Part shown: one piece after another, positions 42,801-53,730 of the stretch
Layout of the letters: each line of letters opens with the position of its first letter
How positions within the stretch are numbered: position 1 is the stretch's first letter
DNA from: Argyresthia goedartella
Lineage: Eukaryota > Arthropoda > Insecta > Lepidoptera > Argyresthiidae
Assembly (NCBI GenBank): GCA_949825045.1
Contig: OX463816.1
Span: 13,635,579 to 13,699,578 of the forward strand
Length of the DNA stretch: 64,000 bases
Reading direction: 5' to 3'
The notes under the pieces: model-generated
What the model saw: the letters and a program-made list of their open reading frames with translations, nothing else
Told to the model about the DNA's origin: nothing
Databases searched by the model: none
Made by a program: the position numbers and the translations under genes

Positions 42801-43162
42801 AAGCCCACTATACTAATTGTCACGTAAAAACGAGAAATATTATTGAAAGAACCATAGGGGTTTTAAAAGCCCGATTTCGATGCCTGCTTGTACACAGAAC
42901 GATGCATTATGAGCCACATGTAGCTGGCTACATTACAAATGCATGCACAATGCTGCATAATATTTGTAATGAAGCCAATTTACCATTCGAAGAATTAACT
43001 GCAGACGAAGTGCAGCGTGAAGCTGAAATGCAGCCCTCAAGTATTGTTGATGCCGATACCAGTAGTGTGCCTAACAGGGACTTGCAAGAAGGAGTCATTA
43101 CGCGTCGGGATATAGTTGAGCGTTTGTGGGAGCTGCGTCCGCGCGGAGGTCATCCAAACTGA
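39897..43162 (+). CDS. Harbinger transposase (HARBI1-like), five exons
   Basis: Nuclease that would cut and move the element. Exons, all with GT...AG introns: 39897-40133, 40242-40438, 40518-40650, 42219-42357 and 42732-43162. They sum to 1137 bases, giving 378 residues with no stop. The N-terminal part has the helix-turn-helix region (DDEFVKQYRLTPDLAQTLCE; DLTIETKV joined to LTALSFYGHGSYQ). The DDE residues are in GVIGCIDGTHVAI (exon 3), VDASYGGSTHDSFIW (exon 4) and RNIIERTIGVLKARFRC (exon 5). The frame kept across five exons argues that the gene is intact or was until very recently. Intron 3 is enlarged to 1.6 kb by the SINE and the maT element, which should be spliced out. A domesticated HARBI1 host gene is the alternative, but the flanking termini and Myb partner favour the transposon. 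Confidence 0.88.
40678..40805 (+). mobile_element. tRNA-derived SINE, family 1, in Harbinger intron 3
   Basis: CTCTGTGGCGCTGCGGTTGT (A-box region) and GGTTCGATCCCCGGCGGGGG (B-box region), followed by a short body with CAGGTCTTGGATGTTTA and AGAAGCAATATATGTGCC. Compared with the copy at 59.8 kb the middle is deleted. Confidence 0.8.
40878..42186 (-). mobile_element. maT-type mariner (DD37D), complete, 1309 bp
   Basis: Terminal inverted repeats of 26 bases (CAYAGTCAGGTCATAAGTTC onward) with one mismatch, flanked by TA at 40876-40877 and 42187-42188. It holds a single uninterrupted transposase frame. It lies in Harbinger intron 3 in the opposite orientation to the host transposase. Confidence 0.93.
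41003..42043 (-). CDS. maT mariner transposase
   Basis: Cut-and-paste transposase of 346 residues from ATG at 42043; the frame is also open 11 codons further upstream, from a GTG. The N-terminal half has two helix-turn-helix regions (VIALHRCGYAPIQIFDLLK; RTPAVIKAVKARIQRNP) and GRPRSVR between them. The catalytic residues are LFSDEKIF, FQQDSAPAHRA and SPDLSPLDYKIW. There are 37 residues between the second and third Asp, which defines the DD37D (maT) group known from Bombyx and other insects. No stop or frameshift is present. With matched ends it could be active. Confidence 0.93.
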   Translation of the reverse strand: MEWTLKEDRVAVIALHRCGYAPIQIFDLLKNLNITKRFVYRTIKRYNEDSSVDDRSRSGRPRSVRTPAVIKAVKARIQRNPIRKQKLLALQMGLSRTTVKRVLNEDLGLREYRRKTGHRLDARLMDLRLKRCRALLRRDAGKKHRENLFSDEKIFTVEESYNKQNDKVYAHSSEEASNRIPRVQRGHFSSSLMVWLGVSYWGLTEVHFCEKGVKTNAVVYQNTVLKNLVEPVPHTMFNNRHWVFQQDSAPAHRAKSKQDWLAAREIDFIRHEDWPSSSPDLSPLDYKIWQHLEEKAFSKPHPDLESLKASLIKAAADIDMDLVRAAIDDWPRRTKACIQNREGHFE

Positions 43163-43279
43163 AATAAAATGTTTCTTTTTTTACATTCACATGTTTGTTT
43201 TAATTGTTAGTACCTAGTAAGAACATAAATTATTTCAAGTTCAACTTGGAATTAAAATAAAAAAGTAGCTTTGTTCAGA

Positions 43280-43306
43280 TTAATTAAAACAATATATACT
43301 TATATA

Positions 43307-43337
<31 letters not shown>

Positions 43338-43339
43338 TG

Positions 43340-43415
<76 letters not shown>
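43280..43415. repeat. TA microsatellite with ATTGTTTT interruptions
   Basis: Three long TA runs separated by TATTGTTTTTA. The block starts with AAAACAATATATA and ends with TATATTGTTTTAATT, so the whole can fold back on itself. It lies between the two convergent Harbinger genes. Confidence 0.85.
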
Positions 43416-43714
43416 TTAATTACTAAGTTTGTGCACATTATAATATAAGAGCTTTATAAGTATTTTATAGAAGCCCAAGACTAGTAGGTACCTAACCATA
43501 GATCTCAACCACACAGTTATTTCAAGCATCAAACAATGTTTGTGTGTTATAAAGATATAATGTAATAAGATAAATGTGTATGTATGTGAATATTTATATT
43601 ATAATGTAGCACTGATTTTTTTGTCAGTTTTGAAAGACATCAGACATCTAATTTTGAATAAAAAATCTAACTGACTTAACTATTGTTATATTTTTGTATG
43701 TAGGTATTTTTATG

Positions 43715-45459
43715 TTACCTTGTTTTTATCTGCCGCATGGTTTCATGCATTCCTTCTACTATGTTAACTAATCGCATCAATAAAGAACTGTTTGTCCTCT
43801 CTATTTCGGCCCTCTGTTCTGAGCTGTCGATTAATATTTGGCGTGCTGCTTCCGCAGTCAAAACACGACGACGTCGACGTCTATGAACTGGCAATCTGCC
43901 TGTGGCAGATTGCATGACTGACTCCACTGCAGAAGCCATAACCCTGCTTTCTGCCAAAGACTCACCACCAATAGCCTCCACTACAGAACCACCAGCCCTG
44001 CCCTGCACCATATACCCACCAGTCACACCATCCCTGGCCTCAACTGCAGAATCAGAAACCCTGTTTTCTTCTGCAAAACCCCTAACCCTGCCCTCCACTA
44101 CACTAGAGCCACCGTCACCAGCATCCTCTTCACCGACACCTCTACCTGTCACAAGCTCAATATCTTGAGGATGCAAAATGCTGACACTGTCCAGGCTTTG
44201 CAGTAACCGATCTTCATCAGCTCCCACCACAAGTAGAAGAGGGGAATCTAAGGATGAGCCTGTGTTTATTGTTGATTGCTGTAAAATAAAATATAAAAGA
44301 AACTCATTGTAAATTCTGTTTGATTTTGTTGTTACATAATCAACACTACTAATAACTTCCCTTTGTAATACTAACTTACCTCTAATTAATTTTGGCTTAA
44401 GACCACTGAACCTGTACTCTCTCGTTCTGTTACCTAGAGGAAAAAGTTAATTTTTTCATAGACTATGCTTTTATACAATTTTAAATTATTGATTCTTAAA
44501 CATAGGTAGATATTTAACTAACAAAATACATTAAATTTTCAAATGGATCCACTCGTACACCAGGCAGACCATTACCGAAGTCTTCTCCCAATATACCTAG
44601 AAATCTAATTTCGATATCATTGAGAGGAGCCACAGACGATAATCCACCTCCAGTTTGCCTCCTAGCATTGTTGATAGTGGCTATTTTTTTCTTTATTTTA
44701 CACTTGGAGTCCACCCAGTACTGCAAACAGTAAATCAAGTCCAAAAAAGTTCATTAATATGTTAGTAATGATATTATTCTACCAGTGTACCATATTCAAT
44801 TTGAACCCGTTAGGTAGTTGGCCGAAAGAGTAACAAACATCCTTCCTCACACTCACAAACATTTGAGTTAATGGTTGGAATGTAGACAGGGGGGCGCCAA
44901 GGGAAAAAAGACTAACAAGGGGCTTGTTCCGCCCCCTTATCGACACTCTGACTGAGTTTAGAATATAAGTTAGATTATTAACCGATGACCATCCCTTCCA
45001 ATCTTTGATTGCGCCTTCACCCATCGAGTTAAGTTGCTGGGCTACTCTCTGCCACATCCTCCGGGAATAGTCTCGTGCCTGGGCGGACTTATTGTAGCCC
45101 AAAGCTACGTCTCTACGTGAATTTAAAAATTCATACAGAACTTCTAATTGGCCGTATGAAACACGACGGGGCCGACTTCGTGAAGGCAAATCATCTAAAT
45201 TACTGCAAACAAATATAAATTTAACATACCTATGTTATGTATGAAAAGCTTATTCAAATATAAATGTATAATTATTTAAGGATATATGGGTGTTGTTTTG
45301 TAAAGTTACGTGCGGCTCAGGAATGATACGTATTGCTTGGAACTAAAAAATGTTTTATTTTTCCCTCGCATAATTTTGATTCACAAATTGCCGTGTTCTT
45401 TTTAAAAATGATTATCAATAATTATATGTTATGATGAAAGTAAGTCACACTTACGACAT
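43715..45459 (-). CDS. Harbinger Myb/SANT-like DNA-binding protein, five exons
   Basis: Partner protein that in Harbinger elements binds the termini and brings the transposase into the nucleus. Exons on the minus strand: 45459-45455 (only ATGTC), 45202-44983, 44720-44519, 44433-44380 and 44259-43715. All introns are GT...AG, three with perfect or near-perfect GTAAGT-type donors. They sum to 1026 bases, giving 341 residues without a stop. The Myb/SANT-like domain is split over exons 2 and 3 (YGQLEVLYEFLNSRRDVALG, KDWKGW joined to YWVDSKCKIKKK). It is followed by the ARRQTGGG and FLGILGEDFGNGLPGV blocks typical of this family. The C-terminus has an Arg-rich stretch (HRRRRRR) and a short helical tail. 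The donor of exon 3 (GTTAAA) is the weakest site. Confidence 0.82.
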
Positions 45460-46071
45460 ATTTTAAAATTTCACGTAGTTAATTTTATCTCTTTAGTAAC
45501 TAATAATCAAACAAATACACAAAAGTAACTAAAGAAGCCTGAAATCTTTTATTTAAACTTTCCAAAACTTTGAGTTAAACCATTTGACATGACAGTTTTT
45601 ATGAGTTGCGTTCAAAATGCTCATATATTTGAAATGATCAATAATAAACTAAGTATAAGTTATGAAGTTTTAATCGATAATTACAAATTGAATAAAACAG
45701 TATTTTGCATGTATTATGCTTAAAAGTAGGCTTTCTTTTTTAACAAGTACTCTTATGAATAATGAGAGATATCCTTATAATAAAAAAACCGGTAAGTACC
45801 GTAAAAACAATCAACGATGTTTTTGAACGGTCCTCCAGACGATGCGATGAGTAGTTCTTTCTTATGGAATCCTGTATATTCCCTTCTCGTTCTTACATGG
45901 ATGTAAGTTAACTAGCCAGAGACAATAAACTATTCACCTTATCAAATAAGCAGCTCAGAAGTCGTTCACCTTTTATGAGGTCATGGTACGAAATTAAGTC
46001 GTTCAGTTTAAGTACTTTAACTGAACTGCCTGGATTAAGAACTGTTTCTTATAAGGTCCTGGTAGGCCTCC

Positions 46072-46469
46072 TGAACTGCTATCTTGGTGGCTCTGTACAC
46101 GTCACAGTACATCGACACAAAGTGTACAAATTCACGAAGTACCCATACCTAGATTCGTGACGTCATGACGGCGGATATTGCATTCCAGCGAGTTGCACAA
46201 ATAATGTGACCGTGTTTTAATAATTGTGTTAGAGATAATTCCCGATTGCTACTTGTAGCTACACTCGAAGCTGAGGTTTCGGGTAAGTAATTGGCTGCCT
46301 CGGCAATCCTGATTTTGATTGATTTGCTAAAATTAATTTTGACTTCGGAAACTGTGGAGTACTCTCATTGTGTGAATGAGTGGTTCAATGGGCAATAATG
46401 TTACGCTAAGGTACAAGGTTTGTACAAGTTTCTATGAAACAGGATTTAACCACATAATACGGTACGGTA
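46072..46469. other. No gene seen
   Basis: GTCACAGTACATCG and TGACGTCATGACG occur here, but no repeat family or gene is recognised. Confidence 0.4.
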
Positions 46470-47280
46470 AATTAAGCAATACGAGTCCACGATGCATGAC
46501 TAATCCATCTTGGTACATGGACATCTATTTATTCAGCCTCCCGCACCGACTCTTGAGTATAGGCCTCCTCTCCAGAATGCCACTTTATGCGGTCCTGCGC
46601 CAGCCTCATCAACTGGCGCTCAGCGAAGTAGGTAAGATCGTCCGACCACTCTTGGTCGAGTTGCATTCCTTGGCCACCATTACGTCACTGATTTTGTCCA
46701 CCTTCCGTCTTCCCTCCTGGCCAATTGTCTCGCCCATCTCTACTTTAACCTCGCGATCCGCTTACCCACGTCTACGACCTTGGTTCATCGTCGTATCTCC
46801 ACGTTGGGTATGCGGTCGAGAAGGGAGATTCCTAGCTTAGCACGCTCCAATGCCCTTTGTGTTACTCTGATTTTGCGCATGTATTCCTTTGTGAGTGGCT
46901 ATGTCTCGGATCCGTAATTGAGTATAGGGAGAACACAATGGTTGAACACCTTGGTTTGGAGGCATTGGGGGATTTTAGTGTTTAAGACGTCTTCAAGTAA
47001 GCCAAAAGCGGCCCAACCTAGCTGGATGCGTCTCGAGATTGCCTCCACTTGCGAGTGTTTGCCAAAAAATAAACGGTGTCCAAGGTAGATGTAGTTGGCT
47101 ACTGTATCTAGCTGACAGTTACCTACGATTATGTTAGGTTTAGGACCCGTAAGATTTGGCATAATCTTGGTCTTGGACACGTTGATCCTGAGGCCTGCCA
47201 CAAGCAAAGCTTTATGCAGGTCGTCGAGCATAGTCTGAAGATCCACATTGTTCTCGACTAGGACGATGAGGTACATGGAT
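46470..47280 (-). pseudogene. RTE-type LINE, RT and C-terminal relic
   Basis: The minus-strand frame 47276-46899 contains LHKALLVAGLRINVSKTKIM, LDTVANYIYLGHRL and VFNHCVLPILNYGSE. These are the region after the FADD motif of RTE-like endonuclease-reverse transcriptases. After a stop, other frames continue in order: RALERAKLGISLLDR, VVDVGKRIARLKWRWA and a tail with RIKWHSGEEA. The 5' part with the nuclease and RT catalytic site is missing. Confidence 0.75.
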
Positions 47281-47955
47281 GTACAATATCACATTACAAT
47301 AATTATCTTAATTATCTTTTACATGACAGGAAACAATGCTCGTTTCATTTATCCTGCTGAAATCTTGGTAGTGGCAAAATTAAAATAAGTCCAATTTAAT
47401 GGAATAAACACTTATAAGAGTTACATCAATAGGCTTGAGGCCTAGTTATAGCTGTTAAGGTGAGGGGCGCCGCATTCGCCCGTCGTCTTCTGACGGGGTA
47501 GCGGAACTGGCGGGGTAGCGGGCGGCGCGGAATAGCATCGGGCCGCCCGGATACTTTAAAAATTAGGTGTTTTTTCGAATTTACTGAAAAACTGAAATTA
47601 GCTAATTGATAAAATTTAAGGATAGATACGGAGCTTTGAAAAAGGAAAATTTAGGTATAAAAATTATGAGAAAGATCGGTAATTTTATATTAAAATTATT
47701 ATATCTCCTTATAAATATAAACTATGTTGAGGATTTTTTTACGATCAAGCCAAATTAATCCAATCGCGTAACTACATAGTATTTAAATGAGATTATGTCT
47801 TTGTGAATTTTTTAGACCGATGAATTTATTGGAAATAATTTTTATTTATTTTTTTGCCTAAGCTCTCTTCAGTGGTTTTGTGGGATCTTGGGCCATAATA
47901 GAAACTACATATCAGGAATGAATATGACAAACCCAATTAAGGAACGAATGACGAA
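47281..47955. other. No gene seen; GC-rich patch at 47460-47560
   Basis: The patch (GGCGCCGCATTCGCCCGTCG, GCGGGCGGCGCGGAATAGC) resembles a smaller one at 7265-7300. No gene or repeat family is recognised. Confidence 0.4.
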
Positions 47956-48381
47956 ATGAGCCTGAGTAGAAAGATATTTCATCAAGAGCAAATAAATATG
48001 GACGTAATCTCTCAGCACCGGTCGAAAAAAAACTTTCGCAAATTTTGGCAGCCTACTCTTAAACTTAACGTGACATTGAGGCTATCTGTTAAGGTAGACA
48101 ATAAAAGTGACCATAAAGATAAAGCGAATTGTTTAAAGGATAATTTAAGAGTCACCTCTACACCCCTCGGACCAGCTCAAAATGTACCTACTCTATACTC
48201 TGACGCATGCACTGGTGATTTAACTATAAGTTTTATACCAAAGCAAGTAGCATAAGTTATATAATAATGACGTGAGGAAAATCACCAGGATATGATTGTC
48301 CAAGTATTGGGCACGTACAGTATGCAGGGGATCACCTACCTAGAGTACTGTCGATGTTTTACACTATGTACTAGTCGCAGC
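47956..48381 (+). pseudogene. LINE fragment (region before and at start of RT)
   Basis: The open frame 47956-48255 contains KKNFRKFWQPTLKLNVTLRL and SDHKDKANCLKDNLRVTS; shifting frame it continues GKSPGYDCPSIGHVQYAGDH and LPRVLSMFY. These are the linker and first RT blocks (KSPGxDGLSxEHLxYAG type) of a LINE widespread in Lepidoptera. It ends where the SETMAR-like mariner starts, at a TA. Confidence 0.65.
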
Positions 48382-48383
48382 TA

Positions 48384-49375
48384 TGAGGGTGGTTCCTGAA
48401 GTAAGCGGCCTAACAAAGATAACACATAATAATTCGAATAAAACTTATTCATTTCTCAATATAGTCTCCTTTTGATGCAATACTCTTTTCCCAGCGATGT
48501 TCGATATTTTCGATACCCTGTTTATAGTGATCTGTGTTAAGCTCCTCAAAATAGCCATCAACAGCAGGCTCAATCTCTTCATTATTGGCAAATATTTCCC
48601 CGCCGAGCCACTTTTTAATGTTTGGGAGCAGAAAATAATCTGAGGGAGCTAAATCTGGCGAATAAGATGCATGGGGAAGCAATTCAAACTTCAACTCATT
48701 AATGTTTGCCATTGCAGAGGACTTGTGAACCGGCGTGTTGTCCTGATGAAACAACACTTTTATTTTTCTAAATGCGGCCGTTTTTTTTTTTTTCTTCATT
48801 TCAACGTTGCAATAGTTTGACGTTGTACGCCGTCGATGGTTTTTTCATCTTACGGGTGAAGTAATGGACTCATGATTCGTCTATCGTGAAGAATCGTTTT
48901 AAAAAGTCGGCTTTATTGCGTTGAAATTTCTCTAAACACTGCATCGAAATTTCCTCACGTTACTGCTTTGGTTCAATGGTGAGCAATCACGGCACCCATC
49001 TTGCACATAGATTTTTCATGACCAAGTTTTCAGTCAATTTAAAATGTAAAGCACTTTTTAAAATCCTTGTAATGTTTTAGTCTACGGTCTTCCAATAGTA
49101 GATTTAGTACTTTTTTCACAATTTCTGGTGTAGTCACTGTATTTGGTCGACCGCTGCGATGTTCGTCTTGGCAGCTTGTTCGACCTCTTTTGAACTCAGC
49201 CACCCAATATTTTATTGCTGTGAATGATGGAACAGACTCTCCCAGAGTAGAATCCAGCAAAACTTTAATATGGCTTGGACTCAAACCTATCAAAAGAAAG
49301 TATTGTATGACAAATCGATGACCAATTTTGTTAATGTTTGCAAAATCACTTAGATCAGTTCAGCAACTGGAGGTG
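48384..49375 (-). mobile_element. SETMAR-like mariner, decayed
   Basis: The 3' terminus (TGAGGGTGGTTCCTGAAG at 48384, preceded by TA) and the order of transposase pieces show a mariner on the minus strand. The 5' terminus is not clear. Confidence 0.7.
48449..49293 (-). pseudogene. Mariner transposase remnant (DD34D group)
   Basis: Two main pieces. 49293-49039 encodes the N-terminal helix-turn-helix part (AIKYWVAEFKRGRTSCQDEH, SGRPNTVTTPEIVKKV). 48799-48449 encodes the C-terminal half with FHQDNTPVHKS, SYSPDLAPSDYFLLP and KWLGGEIFANNEE. The DNA between (48800-49038) is full of stops and has lost the first catalytic Asp. One codon is missing between the last two Asp residues compared with the family spacing of 34. 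It is similar to the transposase part of SETMAR. It is not functional. Confidence 0.8.
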
Positions 49376-49547
49376 TGAGTGTGAGGCATCATACTAAAAC
49401 ATATGTAAAACACTTCTAAAAAATGTGTAAAACACTTAACCACGTAAAACGAGGAAGTTTTTTGCAAAACTTCTACGCCCATTTCCATACTTTTCTTTTT
49501 ACAAATTCACTATCATAAAATTAAAATGAGTTTAAAACTTAAATAGT

Positions 49548-49732
49548 GGCACATACATTGCTTCTGGCCCCACTCTTGGATACCCCTTGTGTCGAGGGAA
49601 CCAGAAACAGTGACGTCACAAACGTGTAAACATTGAAGACCTGGGTTTTTTTTCCGTCGTTCGCAGCGGGGATTGGCACACGGGACCTCTCGCTTGGGAA
49701 GCACAGCACAGCACCGCAACACCACAGAGGTC
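49548..49732 (-). mobile_element. tRNA-derived SINE, family 1
   Basis: Reverse orientation. It reads GACCTCTGTGGTG at its head, then a damaged B box, then CCAGGTCTTCAATG, TTTCTGGTTCCCTCGACAC and GGGGCCAGAAGCAATGTATG at the 3' end, as in the copy at 59.8 kb. Confidence 0.8.
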
Positions 49733-50914
49733 TTCAAGTATAAGTTTAAGTGTTGTCATCACGTGAGTTGATGGGCACACTGCATCTACTGCAAAACTAA
49801 GAGTGATTTATTGGGTTCCGTACCCAAAGGGTAAAACGGGAACCCTATTACTAAAACTCCGCTGTCCGTCCGTCCGTCCGTCCGGCCGTCTGTCACCAGG
49901 CTGTATCTCATGAACCGTGATAGTTAGAGAGCTGAAATTTTCACAGATGATGCCGCTATAACAACAAATGCAAAAAAAACAGAATATGATGAATATGTAA
50001 GGGGGCTCCCATACAACAAACGTGATTTTGCTAGTTTTTGCTCGATATTGATAAAGGCAACAGGTAGACCAGACCATTGAAATATAACATAATTAAATCA
50101 AAGTAAAATTAATATTGAAATACAACAACAAACGTGTATTTTTTGCCGTTTTTATAGATAGTGGTACGGAACCATTCCTGCGCGAGTCTGACTCGCACTT
50201 GGCCGGTTTTTACTTGTACAGTATTTATGGTATACAGAATCATTGACTTTAACATTGACATTATATTAACTAACAAACAACCATCAAAAAGTTACCCTGA
50301 GTAATTTATTTTTTAGTGATTAATAACAGTATGCCACTTAATCTGCCCCTTCATTTCCTGATTGGATATTTTGTAGTCAAAGCTGGAAAATGGGTATAAT
50401 TTAACCCCTCTCCTCCTAATGTATCGAATTACCAGTCACCCTATATTATATAATGTGCAGCCGGAGTACTTTCGCTGAACAGGTTCGATGCGAACGTGGG
50501 CATTCGCTTGATCAATACCTGAACCGTAGCGTATCAAGATGACTCAAGATCGAAGTTTCTCTATGGCCTACTATGGTATCAACTCTATTTTCTGTGGCAT
50601 TATGGCATATACTAAGTAGTCGTTTATATTAAATCACATGTAACCGCCCCAACCGCTATTCACCTCGACAAAATCCGCCGAATCGCCGCTTTGGCTCACA
50701 ATAAAACCAAATAAATTATTCGATTACCGAAATTTTCGCCAAAGACAGTTGACAAAGAGTTTTGCCCCATTTTGCGGCGGTGAATGCGTATCAGACGCTA
50801 ATCACCGAACTTAAAATTAATGACGTCACTTATAATGCTGAAACTCCTTTAGCGGCTGTGTAGGCGTTAACATTTTGTTGGTAAGCAAAAGTGAGAACTG
50901 TCATTAAAAGTCTC
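49733..50914 (-). repeat. Dispersed moth repeat (GGGTTCCGTACC / CCAAGTGCGAGTC type) at 49810-50215
   Basis: One edge is GGGTTCCGTACCCAAAGGG followed by GTCCGTCCGTCCGTCC and CTGTATCTCATGAACCGTGA. The other edge is GCGCGAGTCTGACTCGCACT then TGGCCGGTTTTT (about 50180-50210). This pair of ends is widespread in Lepidoptera. A scrap of the same end lies at 56965-57005. Nothing else is recognised in 50216-50914. Confidence 0.65.
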
Positions 50915-51960
50915 CCTTTGATATAGCGACTCGAAAATTGCAGGACGATAAACAGTTCGATATCAAAGTATCGAGGTATTATAAGTAGTGACGAAATGTG
51001 CAGGTCAAATATCGAGTGGGATTAAGCTCAGAATCAATTTTTGTTTTCAACCCAACGGCGGTTGTAGTGACTGATGGTACTAGATTCGATGTGAGGGAGT
51101 TATTTTTTTTCACAACTATCATTCGGAAAAGTAAGTTTTGCTCCACGACGAGAGGGAGCAAAATGCTACTTTTCTGTTCAAGCTACTTTTTTAATTTATT
51201 CATTGGCATGTAGCATTTACGCAATGTGCCAATTGAACACAGATCTTAATAAAATAATCGATTGTAATTTCATCGTAGTCGATTAAAAACCAACATGTTT
51301 CAAGTTTTAACTTTAACAACGTTATATGAAAATTTATGAATTTTTAGTAATATTTAAAAAAAAAGTCCCAATAAATTATATGTTTTACTGAAATGAAAAC
51401 TATCGATGAATGTTATTGTGATATAATGAATATTGATACCCGAAACCATTGTAATATTCGATTCGATTATTTTTACACATTGGTAAAAGTACACAGGAAT
51501 ATTTTATCTGTGACCTTTCCCTAATCCTTCACAATCCGCCATTATAAAAAAAAAGTTTTGTTTACATTGTTCGATACTGTAAAAGTGGTGAAAGTATAAT
51601 TCAAAGTATAGTTTTTTTTAGAGCTTTTAATTTAATTTTTCCTCATAGTCGGTGTGAAAAGTTGTATGTGTCACTCAGGAGCAAAATTATTTTCGTCATG
51701 AGCGTTAACGCTTGAATCCTTCGTTTCGCTCAGGATTCTATCATAGAATCCTTCCCTTCACTCTGGATTCAATGTACCGCCCTCGCCGTAAATACATCAT
51801 TTTGCTCCCTTGTGACACAAATAACTATTGTTGGAGGGGGAAAAAATGAAATTACCCTTGCCCAGGAGTCAGACCTCCCTGCTATGTCCGAGTCCCCACA
51901 TATTGAGCGGGCATCAGCTCGTGTGGTATACGGACTAAATGACCCCTTTATATTTTACAG
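50915..51960 (+). repeat. Dispersed repeat, copy 1, interrupted by a MITE
   Basis: 50930-51098 and 51827-51900 together match, in inverse orientation, the block at about 57090-57330. Shared sequence includes GACTCGAAAATTGCAGG, GTGACGAAATGTGCAGGTCA and, after the interruption, GAGTCAGACCTCCCTG. Class unknown. Confidence 0.65.
51099..51826. mobile_element. MITE of about 728 bp inserted in the repeat
   Basis: Its ends are inverted: AGTTATTTTTTTTCACAA at the left and the inverse of AGTTATTTGTGTCACAA at the right. Comparison with the uninterrupted copy at 57.1-57.3 kb shows that this block is extra. A second inverted pair, GGGAGCAAAATG and CATTTTGCTCCC, lies inside. No coding frame. Confidence 0.55.
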
Positions 51961-53114
51961 TTATCGATATTCGATTTTACTGTGAGCCATGGCTTCGGTA
52001 TTATGCTGAAGGCTTTCTTAGCATATATAAAAAAATGGGTATGTCATACCATTTAGTGAGCACTCGGCTTTTTGATGGGTAAGGTGCGGCCAGCGAACTG
52101 TGTCTGAACATAAAGGTAGTAACTAGCGACCCTGTGGGCAGTAGACCTCGCTAACAGGGGGGACTGTGAACCAATTTATAGGAGGTAAGTATTTTAGATT
52201 CAATCAAAATCAAGTACTTAGTAAAGTAGCCGCACCAATAACTTTGTAAACTACATTTTACGATTTAAAATACAATCTATTGACTTTTCAGGAATATAGT
52301 CATAGTCTATTTCACTCACTCTCATGGTCTTTAGAGATCCTCTTTACTAATTCGTCACCTACTTCGAGGAGTCTAAATTTGGTATGTTTTGAAAATATTT
52401 CTTAGATTTTTAGAAAACAGGCGGCCAAAAGGTAATAGTGTAGTACATTTTTAGAACCGGCTCATGAAGCCCGTTAATTTGATATCCCACACGATAGGTT
52501 TTAGAAAAAAAAAAAAAACAACCCATAAAATATTAATGACGTCATAATTCCCCAAGACAAGATTGTCGAAATGGAGCCCTTCACTCGCATCGCTCGCTCG
52601 GTCAATTAGGTTTCTATAAGCCGTCTTCCTCACTAGTTCGGTGGTGGGCTCATGATTCACGGAACCTGCGCCAGTCCGTATGGAAAAAACAGGCACGGCC
52701 GATGAGTATTTTGGTATTTTCGAACAAAACACCGTTGGACTCACCAAACAACATGACAATACGTTAAAAAACTAAAACCTGACTTCTAAAACCTATATAT
52801 ATAAATATGAAACTATATACATTCTATGAATCCTATACCGCGGGCCCGCTATAGTAATATATGTATATGTTAACGCTAATAATGATGTGAAACTAAACTT
52901 AAGTTAAGCCGCCTAATGTAAAGACTAGTTTCGAGCCTCGGCTAATGCTTAAAACGAAAGTATTCATGCATTGCGGGGGGCGGGCGGAGAAATAGAACTT
53001 ATTTTTTAAAATGATGATGTTTTTTTCCTTCTTTTTTTTTTCATACGTTTCTTTATGATTCATTGACCTGTCATACTTACGATTTCTGAATTGAGAATTT
53101 CATTAATCAAGTGC
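51961..53114. other. No recognised gene
   Basis: The 102-codon minus-strand frame at 52451-52759 (FSIRTGAGSVNHEPTTELVR, SEGLHFDNLVLGNYDV) has a coding-like look but no family that I can name; it could be a captured exon. The rest is unassigned, with a poly(A) run at 52507. Confidence 0.35.
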
Positions 53115-53730
53115 TTAACACGATCCGGGGCGGTAACGGCGATGGCCGTTATTCTTACTTCTTCTGATATGACAGTACGGCGATCCCCGTAATTTTTCAA
53201 TCCTCTCTAAATGTCGGTACGGTTACCTCCGTAGTATTTCTGTGAGATCTCCATATAAAAAAAATCCACCGCCATTCTACAGAAACACATCAAAGTTGTA
53301 CTGTCAATCTACAGCCAGTTGAGTCGCTCTTTGTAGTGACCAGTGCACACACGCATACTAGTACTCACACATTGACAGTACGGTAATACCCGATACGTTT
53401 ATGTGGGTTTTCAATCGGCGTGTGCGTCAGTGTCACTCAGGACGTCGCCAGTGGTGGACGGTGTTTTTGATCACGTTACGCGGGTAAACAAGTTGTTCGG
53501 AGATGAAAAGTAAGTTGTTTTACTTGTTACTACCTGTTTAGAATACTTCATATTGTTTTATAGCATGTGTTTGAAGCGTGATTAGTAGAATAAATCACCA
53601 ACACGTCATTAGTGTGTGCGAAAAGGGAACCGCCGCACAATGGCGTGGCGTGATGTACAATAGGTACAAACTTACGATGGTTATCTTTTCGCACAGACTT
53701 TACAGGATTCATCGTTTATTTTGTTTTTAG

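Larger units (their letters stand above)
39436..46071 (+). mobile_element. Harbinger (PIF/Harbinger) transposon, two genes, with nested insertions
   Basis: Carries a Harbinger transposase (+) and a Myb/SANT-like protein gene (-) arranged tail to tail, the standard two-gene set. The ends are inverted relative to each other: GGAGGCCTAC at 39436 and its inverse at 46062-46071. Inside each end lies a TTCAGTTTAA...TTAAACTGAA palindrome (39464-39487 exact; 46001-46026 imperfect) and then ACCATGACCTC or its inverse. The left end lacks about 25 bases present in the right end. A clean 3-base target-site duplication is not visible, so the outer limits are approximate. A SINE and a maT mariner sit in a transposase intron. 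Confidence 0.8.

Noticed and set aside
39897..43162. Domesticated HARBI1 host gene
   Set aside because: Inverted termini flank it and the Myb/SANT partner lies tail to tail, the arrangement of a transposon. Not fully excluded.
43902..44168. 88-codon plus-strand frame rich in Pro, Ser and Thr
   Set aside because: It is the antisense of exon 5 of the Myb/SANT-like gene, whose spliced frame and family motifs are convincing.
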